DNA of 21,520 nt from Pelargonium nanum (taxonomy: Eukaryota > Streptophyta > Magnoliopsida > Geraniales > Geraniaceae): positions 1-21,520 of the forward strand of contig JAYMTF010001748.1 in the NCBI GenBank assembly GCA_036897485.1. Reading direction: 5' to 3'. Below, one piece after another: positions 1 through 11,167 of this stretch (position 1 is its first letter; every line of letters begins with the position of its first letter). The position numbers were made by a program, and so were the translations under genes. The notes beneath the pieces are model-generated. The model saw nothing but the letters and a program-made list of their open reading frames with translations, was not told the origin of the DNA and made no database searches.

Positions 1-2
1 CT

Positions 3-77
3 GGTTCTGTGTCTGGGATTACAGGCTGGGGATCTACTCCACCTGCTTGCATTGTTCATCTTCTTGATTCTGAATGA
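3..77 (+). CDS. Possible 3' end of an unidentified gene (partial)
   Basis: The third forward frame is open from the window edge and ends at a TGA at 75-77. It reads GSVSGITGWGSTPPACIVHL followed by LDSE. The small-residue-rich text has a protein-like look, and the sequence turns abruptly AT-rich after the stop, as at a coding-to-3'UTR boundary. I do not recognise the family, and 24 residues are too few to call one. It could be the last exon of a gene whose body lies left of the window, or chance. Confidence 0.3.
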   Translation, partial: GSVSGITGWGSTPPACIVHLLDSE

Positions 78-1640
78 AATTTAATTGTGGTTTCAAAAAA
101 AAAATTATTTACAGTGTTTGTTTTGCAAATTATAGACGATGTTTCTTATGCTTTGAATAGCTTTGAAAAAACAAATATTTTGTACTGACATTTTTGACAT
201 GTGTTGGTGCAATTTTTCAAGGTCAAATAGATTATTTATGATGCAATTTAATAGGTTTTTGAAAGGGTCCATGCCCTATGAATTTTGACACTCAAGAAAT
301 ATGATTATTTTTACCATATGATGCATCATAAATAATCTATTTGACCTTATACACTCAATTTTGAAAAGCCGCTCGGGTGTAGGATGCAATTTGTAGGAGC
401 GCATACACGACTATGTATTTGACTTTCACTGGAGCTAAGATGGAATTTAGACGTCATGTGTCCTTATGTCATTCGTCCATTCAACTTGTGATTTTTTTAT
501 ATATCATCACCGTACCTTTTACAAGATCAAATAGAATTTTAATAGGGTTTGGGACGCCTTTTATCATTATAGTGCAAGGTGAATTTTTTTATTCTTTTTC
601 TCTTTACCTAAGTTTGTTAACAAATTCAAGAACGAATCCAGATGGAAAGAATGAAGTTGTTGGTTTTGAGTTTGGTGAATTGAAGCTCAACAACCCTGAT
701 TTTTTATTTGAGATAAATTTAATGGACAAAGGAGGAAGACTATAAATAAAGACTTAAACGACAATAATTTAGTTTTTCTTTTCTTTCACTAATTGTAATA
801 CAAAACGACGCCGTGTGGGTCAGGCTGATGGGACGAGATGACGTGAAATCATTGTTTACGTATCAGTTGAGGACTTACAATATCTAGTCAAGTGAGTTAC
901 AATAAAAAATTAAACAAGTCCAAGACATGAGATCATACGTTACTCTAAAGGCATTCACATTATGTGTCCTCACTATTTGAAGACTTGCACAAGGTCTTCA
1001 CTTTTTCAAAAAATCATCAATGCAATAAGACCTCTTTTTGGTCAAGGCTCTATGCAGAGGTCCAACTCTCTATTATTATTTATCAACCAACAACATTGTG
1101 ACAAGTATATTGTAAATATATAAAAAGAAATGATAAGCTAATAGTTTGAAACTCAAATTAAAGCTCATTAATGTAGATAAATTTCTTAAGAGAAACTTTT
1201 GCTTATGTGACAAATAGAAAACACATGATATCCTGTAAAAAAAAAGCACATGATATGAAATTATGACGTATAGAGACTCAAATTGAGTCTCGTGGTTGCT
1301 GATGCTCTAATCAAAGAGTAAAGAAACTATAAAACAAGTACATGGGCACACAACTATTTAACCAATGTTTTTACCCCGTAGTGATTACATTGATAAAATT
1401 TACAATTAGAGAAAAAAGACTCTCAGTCCAGGAGCCAATAAATTATGACCAATTAGATGATGTCACATCAGCGATTTACACGCAGATCTGTTCCAATATG
1501 TCCCATCCGAATCCGTATTATTTATCTCTTTACTGAGAGGCTTAAATATATTATGTTTGTCTCTTTACTGAGAGTATTAGCAAATTTAACTTTTTACAGT
1601 TAAAGCAAAATAAAAGTGAGAAAGTTGAGAAAGAAACAAC
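78..1640. other. Intergenic, AT-rich, repeat-bearing
   Basis: I see no convincing gene here. The stretch holds an inverted repeat (219-348, listed separately), a 17-base palindrome at 1274-1290 (AGACTCAAATTGAGTCT), and a 15-base direct repeat at 1525-1539 and 1560-1574 (TCTCTTTACTGAGAG). A segment near 522-560 resembles part of the inverted-repeat arm (AGATCAAATAGAATTTTAAT), which suggests several decayed copies of one repeat family. The longest open frame (413-745) has low-complexity, hydrophobic, compositionally poor content and is not called. Confidence 0.6.
219..348. repeat. Inverted repeat: 27-bp perfect arms around a 76-nt loop
   Basis: Positions 219-245 are the exact reverse complement of 322-348. 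The arms begin AAGGTCAAATAG and end TTTATGATGCA. The loop (246-321) holds a smaller hairpin, GGGTCCATGCCC. Perfect arms of this length usually mark a young foldback or MITE-type element, or the core of a small-RNA-producing hairpin. I see no clear target-site duplication, so the type is open. Confidence 0.7.
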
Positions 1641-2125
1641 AGAAAAATATCTCCATCTATCAGTATCAATTCAGAGCTGCGGGTCACCAACCACCGCCAG
1701 TCACCACCACCAGGTGTCTCTCTCCTTCCTCATTTTTCATTTCTTGCACGTGTCTAAATAGTTTCTCCACACCTCCTCTCCTCCTCCTTCTTCTTCTTCA
1801 CTTTCCTTATTTTATTGTCTGAAAACTGAAACCCAGCAGTGATTGTCGTTGACACCACCACCAAGCTCTCTTCACATCTCTCTGCATTACCTGCACCTTT
1901 TCAAATCGTTGACTCTCCTGCCATATTCTCTTCATAATCGGTCAAAGTTACCGCCTTTGATTTCTCATTTGGTGGCTCCTCAATTTCTGTTTTCAATTTT
2001 CAAAATTTGCTTAAATAAAGGGTCGTTTCTGTATTTATCGTGATCTTTCCGTATCTGGGTCTTTCACCATTTTTTGTGCCGTCTCCATCTAGATCTGAAA
2101 GAGACCCCCTTTAGCTCATGTGGGT
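1641..2125 (+). promoter_or_regulatory. Proximal promoter and CT-rich leader of the carrier gene
   Basis: A long pyrimidine-rich tract (about 1768-1806, CTCCTCCTTC repeats) and a run without any ATG down to 2118 look like the 5' leader of the gene starting at 2126. A perfect G-box core, CACGTG, sits at 1747-1752. An A/T-rich TAAATAG lies just after it (about 1755-1761) and could serve as a weak TATA element. The transcription start cannot be fixed from sequence alone. Confidence 0.45.
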
Positions 2126-2240
2126 ATGTCCGGTGCAGGGCACGCCGTCGACCATGTGGGTTTGCCGAAGATGGAGCCCAAGCCCGCCGCCGATAAGAAA
2201 CCGGCGCCGGTGTCGATGGACCATGTGTTGTTGGCGCTGA
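2118..2240 (+). promoter_or_regulatory. Upstream ORF overlapping the carrier start
   Basis: This ATG lies eight bases upstream of the chosen start at 2126, in another frame. It opens a 40-codon reading frame that ends at TGA 2238-2240, inside exon 1. It is the only upstream ATG in the leader from about 1650. Its context is poor (C at -3, T at +4), whereas the main ATG has G at -3. Ribosomes would have to leak past it, so it probably dampens translation. Whether its peptide matters is unknown. Confidence 0.6.
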
Positions 2241-5200
2241 GGGAGACCAAGGAGGAGAGGGATTTGCGAATTCGGAGTCTTTTCAATTTCTTCGATTCGG
2301 GGAATGATGGGTTTTTGGATTATACCCAGATTGAGGCTGGCCTGTCGGCGTTGCAAATTCCGGCGGAGTACAAGTATGCCAAGGATCTTGTGAAGGTCTG
2401 TGATGCAAACAGGGATGGGAGGGTGGATTACCAGGAGTTTAGGAGGTATATGGATGATAAGGAGCTCGAGCTGTATCGGATTTTTCAGGCCATTGATGTG
2501 GAGCATAATGGGTGCATTATGCCGGAAGAGCTGTGGGACGCACTCGTCAAGGCTGGTATACCATATTTTCTATGCTTATTTAATCTGTTTGATGATGTTG
2601 AGTGGCTTTTACATTCGTGGAAAAGCAATGCTTATTAGGAAGTATGTTAAGTTAGTGAAAAACTTAATCTTTAGAGTACTTGCAAGCATTTGCAGATTGG
2701 AAAGCTCATTTACCACTAGTTAGTTGTAGCGATATTGTGAATTTTGGAAATTTATGAAAGGGTAAGTTCTGGTGGAGCTTGCATATATATTTAAGGAAAA
2801 ATTTAGGGTGGACTTGATTCATGTTCTTGATAGCAGGCTTCTGTGCTTACCAAAATTGATGACCGGTTACATTGTAGAAAGGGTTCTATCCGTCTATCTA
2901 TCCTCTTTGGATGAAATGCATATGCTGATGATACTTTCCTGATGTAGACGGTTACCCCTTTTTGATTCTTGTGGGTGGGAAGAGGTAAAATAATTCCATA
3001 ATAGTACCGATGCATTGCCAATTTGCCACGCGAGAGATATGTACTTGTGTCAATGTCTAGGTGCAACTTTTTGTTAGTGCAGCAACTATATAATTCACAA
3101 CGTTACGCATGTATATAAACATGTCCATATCTAAAGGAAGATAAGCTCCTTGGTGGCTTGGTGGAGTTTGATATATATATTTTTTCTTAAGTGGTTGGAA
3201 TTTATTCTACAGTTGTGAACCTAACTTGAACCCTTTTTATGATGTTGTGGAAGGTCTAATTCTGCATTACGGTAAGCATAGGATTTAAAAGATTGGAGTT
3301 CATGGTGGACCCAGTAAATGCTGTGTTTTCCTTAGGTGGCAGTATATGGTGCTCTGTGCACTTATTTTAAATATTATTATTACATACCAGTGGATATCAT
3401 AGTGACCATAAGATTTTGCTCAAATTTTCAAGGTGGAATTATAATTGGACGTCCTTGGGAGAATATGGCACACATGGGAACTAAAAAAAACATGCCTTTT
3501 GCTTTTCAATAATTCTTACAAGTGTATTATCTTTCAATTTCTTATTTGGTAATGTTTAATGAAGATATTTATCCGAAGTTAGAAATGGGCAAGTCCATGA
3601 GCAGGGTATCGATACCTGATGGGTTACTCTTAGATTTATTAGTTTGAATAATTTTTAAAATGGTTGGAAAGCTCTTCCTTGCTTAATCTTTATTAACCTT
3701 GTGTGTGAAATTTAAAATAATATATTTGCCTGAGAGCGAGACTGTGGAACATGTCGGATTTTTTTTAGATGTGTTATGCTTCATAGGCAGATTCATCTTG
3801 AAATGAAGATTTGTGGGCACTTTCATAACATGGACTGAAGTAGAAGGGATCTAGGACACTTCCATAGGTTGGATTTTTCTTTTGTTAGGCAACAATCATC
3901 TATTATAATTTTTTTCCTTCTAAATTTTAATATTTAATGACATTTCTTTGTTAAGCGAGGTGGAAGTGCTTAGTAACCCATGGTTTTCCGTAAACCTTTC
4001 CCCCCCTCCCTTTTTCCATCTTATAAGCCCTGGCAGTTATATTTTGCAGGAATAGAAATGGATGATGAAGAACTGGCTCGTTTTGTGGAGCATGTTGATA
4101 AGGATAATAATGGAATTATTACTTTTGAAGAATGGAGGGATTTTCTTCTACTATATCCACATGAAGCTACTATTGAAAACATATATCGGCATTGGGAAAG
4201 GGTATGCGTTGTGGATATTGGAGAACAGGCTGTTATTCCTGAAGGCATCAGCAAGCATGTTCATAGAAGCAGATATTTTATCGCAGGGGGAATAGCAGGA
4301 GCTGCATCTCGCACTGCAACTGCACCTCTTGATCGCTTAAAAGTGGTCTTGCAAGTTCAAACTACTCGTGCTAGTATTGGGCCTGCTGTGAAGAACATAT
4401 GGAAAGAAGGTAGACTCTTGGGATTTTTCAGGGGTAATGGGTTAAATGTTGTGAAGGTAGCACCAGAAAGCGCCATCAAGTTTTATGCATATGAATTGCT
4501 AAAGAATGCCATTGGAGATAGTACAGGAAAAGATAAAGATGATATCGGTACTGCCGGAAGGCTCTTTGCTGGTGGTATGGCTGGTGCAGTAGCTCAAGCA
4601 GCAATTTATCCATTGGATCTTGTGAAAACTCGGTTGCAAACGTGTGCTTGTGAAGGTGGAAGGGTTCCTAACTTGGGAACACTAACAAAGAATATTTGGG
4701 TTCGTGAGGGGAGCCTGGCATTTTATAAAGGTCTTGTGCCATCTCTTCTTGGGATTATCCCTTTTGCAGGCATTGACCTTGCTGCTTATGAAACCTTGAA
4801 AGATATGTCGAGGACATATGTCCTTCGTGATTCTGGTATGATTTTCATAATCTGTCTCTGTTATGCTTCTAATTTTCCTTTTCTTGTTATTTTAGTTTTG
4901 TAATCTGTTCATCTTTTTTAATAAATCATCATAAGAAAAAATTTATTGACATCCTTACTTTTTCAGTTGAACCCGGCCCTCTTGTCCAGTTGGGTTGTGG
5001 GACAATCTCGGCTGCTCTCGGAGCAACATGTGTTTACCCGTTGCAGGTTATCCGAACCAGGTACTGAGTCATGTCTGAAAGTCTACTATTTATTTCTCAG
5101 AGTCTGAACTAGTTTTGCCATTTTTTTTTTCAATTTTTGGAGCCATTGTTGAGGACCTTGAGGTTAGTTTTACTGTTGCTTTACAGAATGATGGCTCAAC

Positions 5201-5379
5201 CTTCCAACAGTGATGATGCTTATAAAGGAATGTCTGATGTATTCCGGAGAACACTTCAACATGAAGGTTATAGAGGTTTCTACAAAGGACTATTTCCAAA
5301 TCTTCTTAAAGTTGTGCCAGCTGCAAGCATTACGTACATAGTTTATGAATCCATGAAAAAGAGCTTGGATCTTGATTAG
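2126..5379 (+). CDS. APC1: Calcium-dependent mitochondrial ATP-Mg/phosphate carrier (SCaMC/APC family)
   Basis: Exons are 2126-2555, 4050-4835, 4967-5060 and 5187-5379, all GT-AG with consistent phases, giving 500 residues. The N-terminal half faces the intermembrane space in this family and carries four EF-hand loops at about residues 57-68 ([12 protein letters not shown]), 93-104 ([12 protein letters not shown]), 124-135 and 160-171 ([12 protein letters not shown]). The first ends in Q instead of E. Three mitochondrial carrier repeats follow, with signatures PLDRLK (236), PLDLVK (331) and a degenerate PLQVIR (430). Family members exchange ATP-Mg or ADP for phosphate across the inner mitochondrial membrane, with Ca2+ acting on the EF-hand domain. 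The ATG at 2126 is chosen because the frame upstream has no other ATG. Intron 1 is long (1494 bp). Reading into it would leave an EF-hand-only protein ending at 2638. The symbol follows the syntenic Arabidopsis gene; APC3 is equally close by position. Confidence 0.95.
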
Positions 5380-5880
5380 AGAGTGATGTGCTCACGGCCA
5401 AATGACAATGGAGCTTATCCTAGAACCGGTATTGGTAATGGTGTTGATAATGACGATAAGAATAAATTAGGTCCCAATCAAGTAGGCAAATGTGATTGTT
5501 TGAGTTAGTTTCCCTTTGGTACAGGCCACATAATTTTGTAGTCATATAAGTTTTCACCAGGCTTAGCTGAACTAAGTATTGAGAAACAAGGATTTTATCA
5601 AACTGTTGATGTCTGACTGCAAGGTATTAGGTACGATTCTATTCTTTTCTGGTAGACTTATGCTATAATTTCTGCAAAATGAATAGAGAAATATGTCAAA
5701 CCTGGCAACCTGCTATTTTGCCCTTTTCAGTTAGATAAGTTTATGCAAAAACATTCTACATTTCCCATCATTTATTTACTTTCGTGGAAGATGTTTACAG
5801 ATTTTTTTTCGATTGCATTGTTTGTGATTTGTAAGAGATCCTTGTGTCATGATTCAAAGCAATAAAATTACATTAGTTGC
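5380..5880 (+). other. Probable 3' UTR of the carrier gene
   Basis: No reading frame of note follows the stop at 5377-5379. Canonical AATAAA poly(A) signals occur at 5461-5466 and 5861-5866. The T-rich stretch before 5861 suits the far-upstream and near-upstream elements of plant poly(A) sites. Either or both may be used. Confidence 0.4.
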
Positions 5881-7000
5881 ACAGACTATGTTTACTTGCA
5901 CAATTAACAAGAACTCTTTTGATTTGAAATCCATATCATGTTAATTGGTTCATCATATGCACTTGTATGTACACTATTTACTTAAATGCCTCTCCATAGC
6001 ATAGTTGCTGAAAAAGGGTAAAGTGATTTATTCTGTCAAATGTTAGTGCTCTAGTTGATTTGTGAACTTCTTGATCAACTTGAGAGGAGTTAGATCTATG
6101 ACTGCTTTATATTATAGCCATTGTTAGACATCGATTTCTAGTTCTAGACAACAAAAACTTAACAAGAATAGGAAATCATGATATTGTTGGGATATGATGC
6201 GAGTCATTTGACCTGTACCTAACATGTTTACTCACCAATGCCTAAGAAATTGAATGGTTGGCCTAATATGTCTGTTTGTGGATACTAATACTGTTAGCAT
6301 ACCAAATTGGAAAATTTATAATCTCATTTGACCTTTATTAGTATGTTTGTTTACCAATATAGACTATTGGGTGCTCTGATATTTGATAGTTTGTCTTCAT
6401 GTGCATGGTTCTGTTTCCTTCTGCATTTCATCACTGATTTCCAATGGAAAACCTTACAAATTTAACATTTACTGTCATCTTTATGTTTTTTAAATCTCAG
6501 AAAGTGATGTTAAATATATTTAGTTACAATTGATATGTTTTTGTGATTTGTCAATAACTTTCTGAAGCTATGAACACCCATTACATTATGCTGCACTGCA
6601 ATAGAATTCTTCAACATTGTGTAGCAATTTTAGATGGAAGGCTTTGAAGTTTTTGCTATGGGCATATCGGTTCCATATGTTGGAGAGTGTATACTGATGC
6701 AGGTGATGATTTTAATTTATCAAATTAATTCAGTGTTATTTTATGCTACATTGTGCTTTTGATTAAAGTTATTGGGTTGCTCTGTTCTGTTACTTGTACA
6801 ATATATATATATATATATATATATATAGGAAATCAACACCACTTTGTGTAGTTGCTGTTTGAACTGAAGTACCAAGCCAGAAAGTAGCAAAGCTAATAAT
6901 AAGAGTAGAAGTATATTACTAGCTCAAAAGTAGATAGTTGCAATCAACACCAAGTGTTGTTCAAGAAAGCATAGATGATGGCATTAACAGAGCCAAGTAT
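5881..7000. other. Intergenic, no gene seen
   Basis: This is AT-rich sequence with frequent stops in all frames. The one clear feature is the AT microsatellite at about 6800-6827. No coding sequence, tRNA or long repeat could be supported. Confidence 0.6.
6800..6827. repeat. (AT)n microsatellite
   Basis: About fourteen uninterrupted AT dinucleotides. Perfect arrays like this are usually length-polymorphic and would serve as a marker. Confidence 0.95.
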
Positions 7001-7211
7001 TGCAAAACACAAAGTACACTGAATTTTCATAAGCATAAGCATAAAGCATAAAGTTGGCCTTTTACAGTCTCTGAGTTCAATAAGTAGATGAACCAGCTTG
7101 GTTTAGGCCAAGGAAGTAACAAACTTAAGTAACAAACCTGGAAGAAAGGCTTTGCCTTCCCTATGCCTCTATGACTTGCCTTTTACTCTCACCCTCTTCT
7201 TACATCTTCCT

Positions 7212-7343
7212 CTAAGAAGAAGATGAAGAGGGTTTCAGGCTTAATTCAGCAGCAGCATCCTCTGCTCGTGCCGCCGGTTTCTTCTTCCTTCTCATCCACA
7301 TTCTGGTGTTCTTTCTCAGATACAGTACAAACTGAGGTTTCAT
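7212..7343 (-). CDS. Candidate small ORF, 43 residues, unknown
   Basis: On the minus strand an ATG at 7343 opens 43 codons ending in TAG at 7212-7214. The text is basic then acidic: it starts MKPQFVLYLRKNTRMWMRRK, passes AAELSLKP and ends in five serines. The segment is richer in G+C than its flanks. Upstream on the same strand come a CT-rich leader-like stretch and a TATAAG at about 7493-7498. A short uORF (about 22 codons, starting near 7442) precedes the ATG. A second overlapping frame (reading ETSVCTVSEKEHQNVDEKEE) also stays open to a TGA but has no ATG, so the true frame is uncertain. I do not recognise the family. It could equally be a non-coding transcript. Confidence 0.28.
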   Translation of the reverse strand: MKPQFVLYLRKNTRMWMRRKKKPAARAEDAAAELSLKPSSSSS

Positions 7344-7499
7344 TGCTCTGGCTTTCAGAGGATACTTAGGAGTTTATAATGAGCTTTGAGGCCAAGAAAT
7401 AGAAAAAGATTGAAGCAAAAGAGGACAAAAGAAACAGATCATGAAGAGAGAGGGGATTGGAAAGTGTAATTGCCTCCTTTGCATTATTCTCTTATAGCT

Positions 7500-9740
7500 C
7501 ATGCTTATCTCCCACTAAGAATATTATTATTCTTTGCTTTGCATAAAATTTGCATTAGATGGAGGGTCATGGCATGTGGAGAAAAGCTAATGGAAATTAG
7601 TATATGGATTTTAGGGAGGTGATGGGTGGAGAGAGATTAAGACAAACATGTGGCATGGTGGTCTTGTCCAAAGAAGAAACTGGAAATGATAAACAAATGG
7701 AAAGGTAGTTAAAGTAGTTAATAGTGTATCAAAATGGGGAGGGTCTTAAAAGGGGAATATGTGTGTTGATAAGCCATTTCCTTTTACAATCACAACCCAC
7801 CATCCACTTCTTGCTTGCTTGCTTGCCCCTATGAAAATGCTTTGGAGAATCTTTTGTGTCAAAAGGCACTAATCCAATTAGTGGAGGGTCATATGTGATA
7901 TATGTTAGAAGGCTGTGGAAACACCTCATTAAATAAACAATACCCAAAAGTTGTCTATTTTGGAAAACAAACAATCCTAGTCATGATTCATCATCTATAA
8001 GGAGGAGCAATTTATTTTATTGTTTATGAATCTAATCCCATGTCAAAATGATAAGGATGATGGTTCTTTAGATAAGAGCACATTCTAATTGATAGACTAC
8101 CTTGAGATTCTATTAAGTTGTAAAATATTTGATGACAAAGTTAGCTCATAATTGTTGAGTTTTTGTTTGTGTGACAAATTTTTAAGTTAGTTGTACTATG
8201 TTTGGATAAACATTGGGAAAGTGGAGCTATTGATATTAAGTTGCCAAGTTAAGAATTAGTTTTGATTTTATATTACACCTTAAAAGGCTAAAACAATAGA
8301 TCTTATGTTATGTTTGGAATAAAAATATTGAAAAGAGAAATAATAGTGAGATGAGATTCATTGATTGAAGGCATGAATAATATTTGATTTGTTGTTTTTT
8401 AACAAATATTTAACTCATGGTTTATAAATTGTATGGCAACTATTTTATTAACTACTCAATAAAGCAACAAATTAAAAAGTATGTATAAATTATTTCTCGT
8501 ATGTTTTAAAGTATGTGATGGGGTTTAGCTACAATTAAGTCTCCTCATACCTCTTTATGAAAGTATTTCAAATCTAAGAACGTTCCCACAAACTCAACAT
8601 GCGGTGCCAGCACGTCCAGATACATGTTAGACTTATAATCAAATAAGCACGTCCAGATACATGTTAGGGTGCTTGTATGTAATCTACCTAAGTTTGGGGC
8701 TTTGGTCCTCAAGGGTGGAATCAGAGGCTAAGTTGTCTTAAGTGAAATACGTGAAAATATGTATGGGAATTTGGCTCAGACGTGAGAGCAAAATTTTATT
8801 TCGAGGGATGAAACACAAAAGAGCTAAAGAGAGAAAGTGAAGAGATATCGTAAATATTAAGAATGAGATTTCATCTTCCTTTAATAGAGTGAGTATTCAC
8901 ACTTACCTATTGATCTGACGATGTGGCAAAGTATGATTGGTCAGTGAAAATGTAGGGTCCACCATGAAAGCTCATAGTGAACTATTATGTCGACTTTCTC
9001 GTTGATGCATGGAGTCATAGGTGTTTTGATGAAACGGAGAGCCTTGATTAGGTTGGAAGAGTTATGTAACCTTCACATATGAGGGAGGTAGCCTTCATAA
9101 AAAAAGAGATGGTCTCTTGCAAATTTCGGAGAAAGATGTAGTAATTACAACTTGGAGATATCCTTTGAAGTGGTTAAGTGAGTCATAGCGGAGGTTAGGA
9201 AAAGCGGACAGACCACCAGAGTTGAGCTCTTACGTGTAAGCTTTGATCCTTTTCTTATATGTTATTCTAGTTTCAAATCTTGACTTTTTGGGTGTTGATG
9301 TGGTGTGAATGTTAGGTTCACGTGTCAACTCTTAAGTGACATAACTTTTTATTATTTAGATAGCATCGTTGCCCTCTCCTCCACTTCGAAAGATTCAGAC
9401 TTATCGATATCGTGTTGGAGTCATGTGTTAAGGGATACTAGTTAATCTATTATGAATATATTATTGATAATTCATGCATAATTAACTTTATAAAAAAATT
9501 GATCTTTCATTTTGAAATAAAAATTCAAATGAAACAAGACATTCATTTTAAGATGGTGGATGTATTAGTTCATATTTGACCGACCATTTTCATCAAATAT
9601 ATTTTGTTTTTAAGACTTCAAGTCGAGATTTTATAAACATGACCTCTTTCTTCATAGTGTGTTATGTGTATATTTTCTTTTTCAAAGAAAAAGTTTGACG
9701 TAGATAGTAAAGTATTTATCAAAAAAAGAACAAACAGCAG
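7500..9740. other. Intergenic, no gene seen; decayed repeat-like DNA
   Basis: No reading frame with protein-like content was found. About 8520-9440 is less AT-rich than its surroundings and holds an exact 22-base direct repeat. It has the look of an old non-autonomous transposable element or other repeat, but I cannot find ends or a target duplication, so no family is named. Confidence 0.5.
8609..8667. repeat. 22-bp exact direct repeat
   Basis: The unit AGCACGTCCAGATACATGTT plus AG occurs at 8609-8630 and 8646-8667, separated by 15 bases (period 37). No third copy was seen nearby. Confidence 0.9.
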
Positions 9741-9746
9741 TCAAAA

Positions 9747-9828
9747 GTGGACGTGCCGGAGTGGTTATCGGGCATGACTAGAAATCATGTGGGCTATGCC
9801 CGCGCAGGTTCGAATCCTGCCGTTCACG
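9747..9828 (+). tRNA. tRNA-Ser (anticodon AGA)
   Basis: An 82-base class II tRNA. The acceptor stem GTGGACG pairs with CGTTCAC (one G-T pair), followed by discriminator G at 9828. The anticodon stem CATGA/TCATG is perfect around loop CTAGAAA, giving anticodon AGA (A34 is normally edited to inosine), which reads UCU-type serine codons. The long variable arm with a GGGC/GCCC stem is the serine hallmark, and the T-arm GCAGGTTCGAATCCTGC is intact. Box A lies in the D-arm and box B is GGTTCGAATCC. No CCA is encoded, as expected of a nuclear gene, and there is no intron. CAA motifs lie just upstream, as is usual for plant tRNA genes. Confidence 0.96.
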
Positions 9829-9832
9829 TTTT
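9829..9832 (+). terminator. Pol III terminator of the tRNA-Ser gene
   Basis: A TTTT run begins directly after the discriminator base. More T-runs follow within 20 bases and could act as back-up. Confidence 0.75.
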
Positions 9833-11020
9833 ACGTTTATTTTCTTGCTGTTTTGTTTTTGAGCAAATGTATGTAAATTACACATGGGTTTAGGAACTAA
9901 ATGTGCTTCATAACATGATTAAGGTATAGCTTAGGTTATAATTAATCTAATTTTTGTTTAGGAATTAAAATCCAACAAGAATGAGATACAATTCATTATT
10001 TTTATATATAAATGACTTCTCTATTATGTGATTGATTTTGGTTTTCTTTTTAAAATTTTATAATATAAATGCTAAAATTGCTTATTTGTTCTAGAGTTAA
10101 AGTCGGCACAAAATAACGGTTTTGTTATTATCATGTTAATAATTATGTATAAATACGAAATCTTAGTCTCGAACGTCGGAGCTGGAAGATTGAGTCATTG
10201 GTTTGGTCTCCAAAAGCAAGACTCAAGACTTAGGCAAGTTAATTACTTCTCTAACAATGGACACGAAAATCATCCTATTATGCTGATTTTGACTTAAGTC
10301 AAATGAGCGCATTAGTGTCCTTCATTTAGATTCTTAGAGCATGGACCTCGCACAAATTAGCACATTATTAGCTAAAAATATATTAAATAGTATGCAAATA
10401 TTTCAGATATGAAGTACCCACAATTTAAGATTTTAGACAACGAGTAAACTACAACTAATTAATGAAAAGTGAATTCATAGTGAAAACGGTTGTACTAAGC
10501 ATGTGCAACAAACTTTTAAATTCGTACATCTCTAGTGTACAAGTTGTGTAGTCAGGATAGTATTCATAAGATAATCCACAAAATAAAACAAAAAGAAGAA
10601 AAACAAGTTAACAACAACAATAAAGAGGATTGTGGCCGCGTCGACGGGCTACGCATAGAGAGGCTTCCGGTTGAGCATGCTGAGCCATCCCATTGAACGA
10701 TAGTTGTGGCCGCCACACCGTGCTCCATATAATCGGTTTTCTTGTGTGAACTTTTCTTGGTGTATTTCCTTTCGCGAGCTCTCCAAACCTGCTCGCCAAG
10801 CAAGTTTTGCCTTTAGCCGTTGGTTTGACTCAATATATGACTTTTTAAGGAATTGACAAATACAAATTATGAAAAATGTATTTTTCATTACATTAAACTC
10901 ACACATACTACAAATATCGAACATTTTATTTCAGAGAGACTGCGCAGCTATTTTCAATCAAAATATCCATATAGGTGTAAGCTAATTGGAGTTTACATTG
11001 TTCACCTTTGAAGTGAATGT
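9833..11020. other. Intergenic, no supported gene; a GC-richer island at about 10630-10820
   Basis: Most of this stretch is AT-rich and closed in all frames. An island near 10630-10820 is clearly richer in G+C and stays open in all three minus-strand frames. One of these contains GARCGGHNYRSMGWLS and another HGVAATTIVQWDGSACST. None starts with a convincing leader or resembles a family I know. It may be a decayed gene fragment or an unknown small gene. Confidence 0.4.
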
Positions 11021-11023
11021 ACA

Positions 11024-11101
11024 TGGGCCTCAAGTAAACAAATAAATGGGCCTCATTTTTGACGTAAAAGCCTTTGTGTGAAGATTCAAAGGCCAGGCCC
11101 A
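11024..11101. promoter_or_regulatory. Three site II (TGGGCC) motifs in the calnexin promoter
   Basis: TGGGCC occurs at 11024-11029 and 11047-11052 on the plus strand and at 11096-11101 on the minus strand. TGGGCY is the site II element bound by TCP factors and is common in promoters of constitutively expressed plant genes. Three copies within 80 bases, 150-230 bases before the TATA box, are unlikely to be incidental. Confidence 0.5.
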
Positions 11102-11167
11102 ATAGAAAGGAGGAGGACCTCCTCACCTAATTTTGCGTCACAGCATTGCACGAACTGCAGAACCAGC

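Noticed and set aside
413-745. Open frame of 110 codons on +
   Set aside because: Low-complexity hydrophobic text, an unconvincing start, no leader or promoter, and it lies in repeat-like DNA.
2111-2506. Open frame of 131 codons on - within carrier exon 1
   Set aside because: It is the antisense shadow of the EF-hand coding exon; its text is biased as expected from codon structure on the other strand.
8520-9440. Solo LTR or short terminal-repeat element
   Set aside because: No matching ends, primer-binding site or target duplication could be found.
10633-10645. GGCCGCGTCGAC-like string resembling a cloning linker
   Set aside because: It lacks the full NotI site, no vector sequence flanks it, and it lies in an otherwise ordinary genomic context; chance is simpler.
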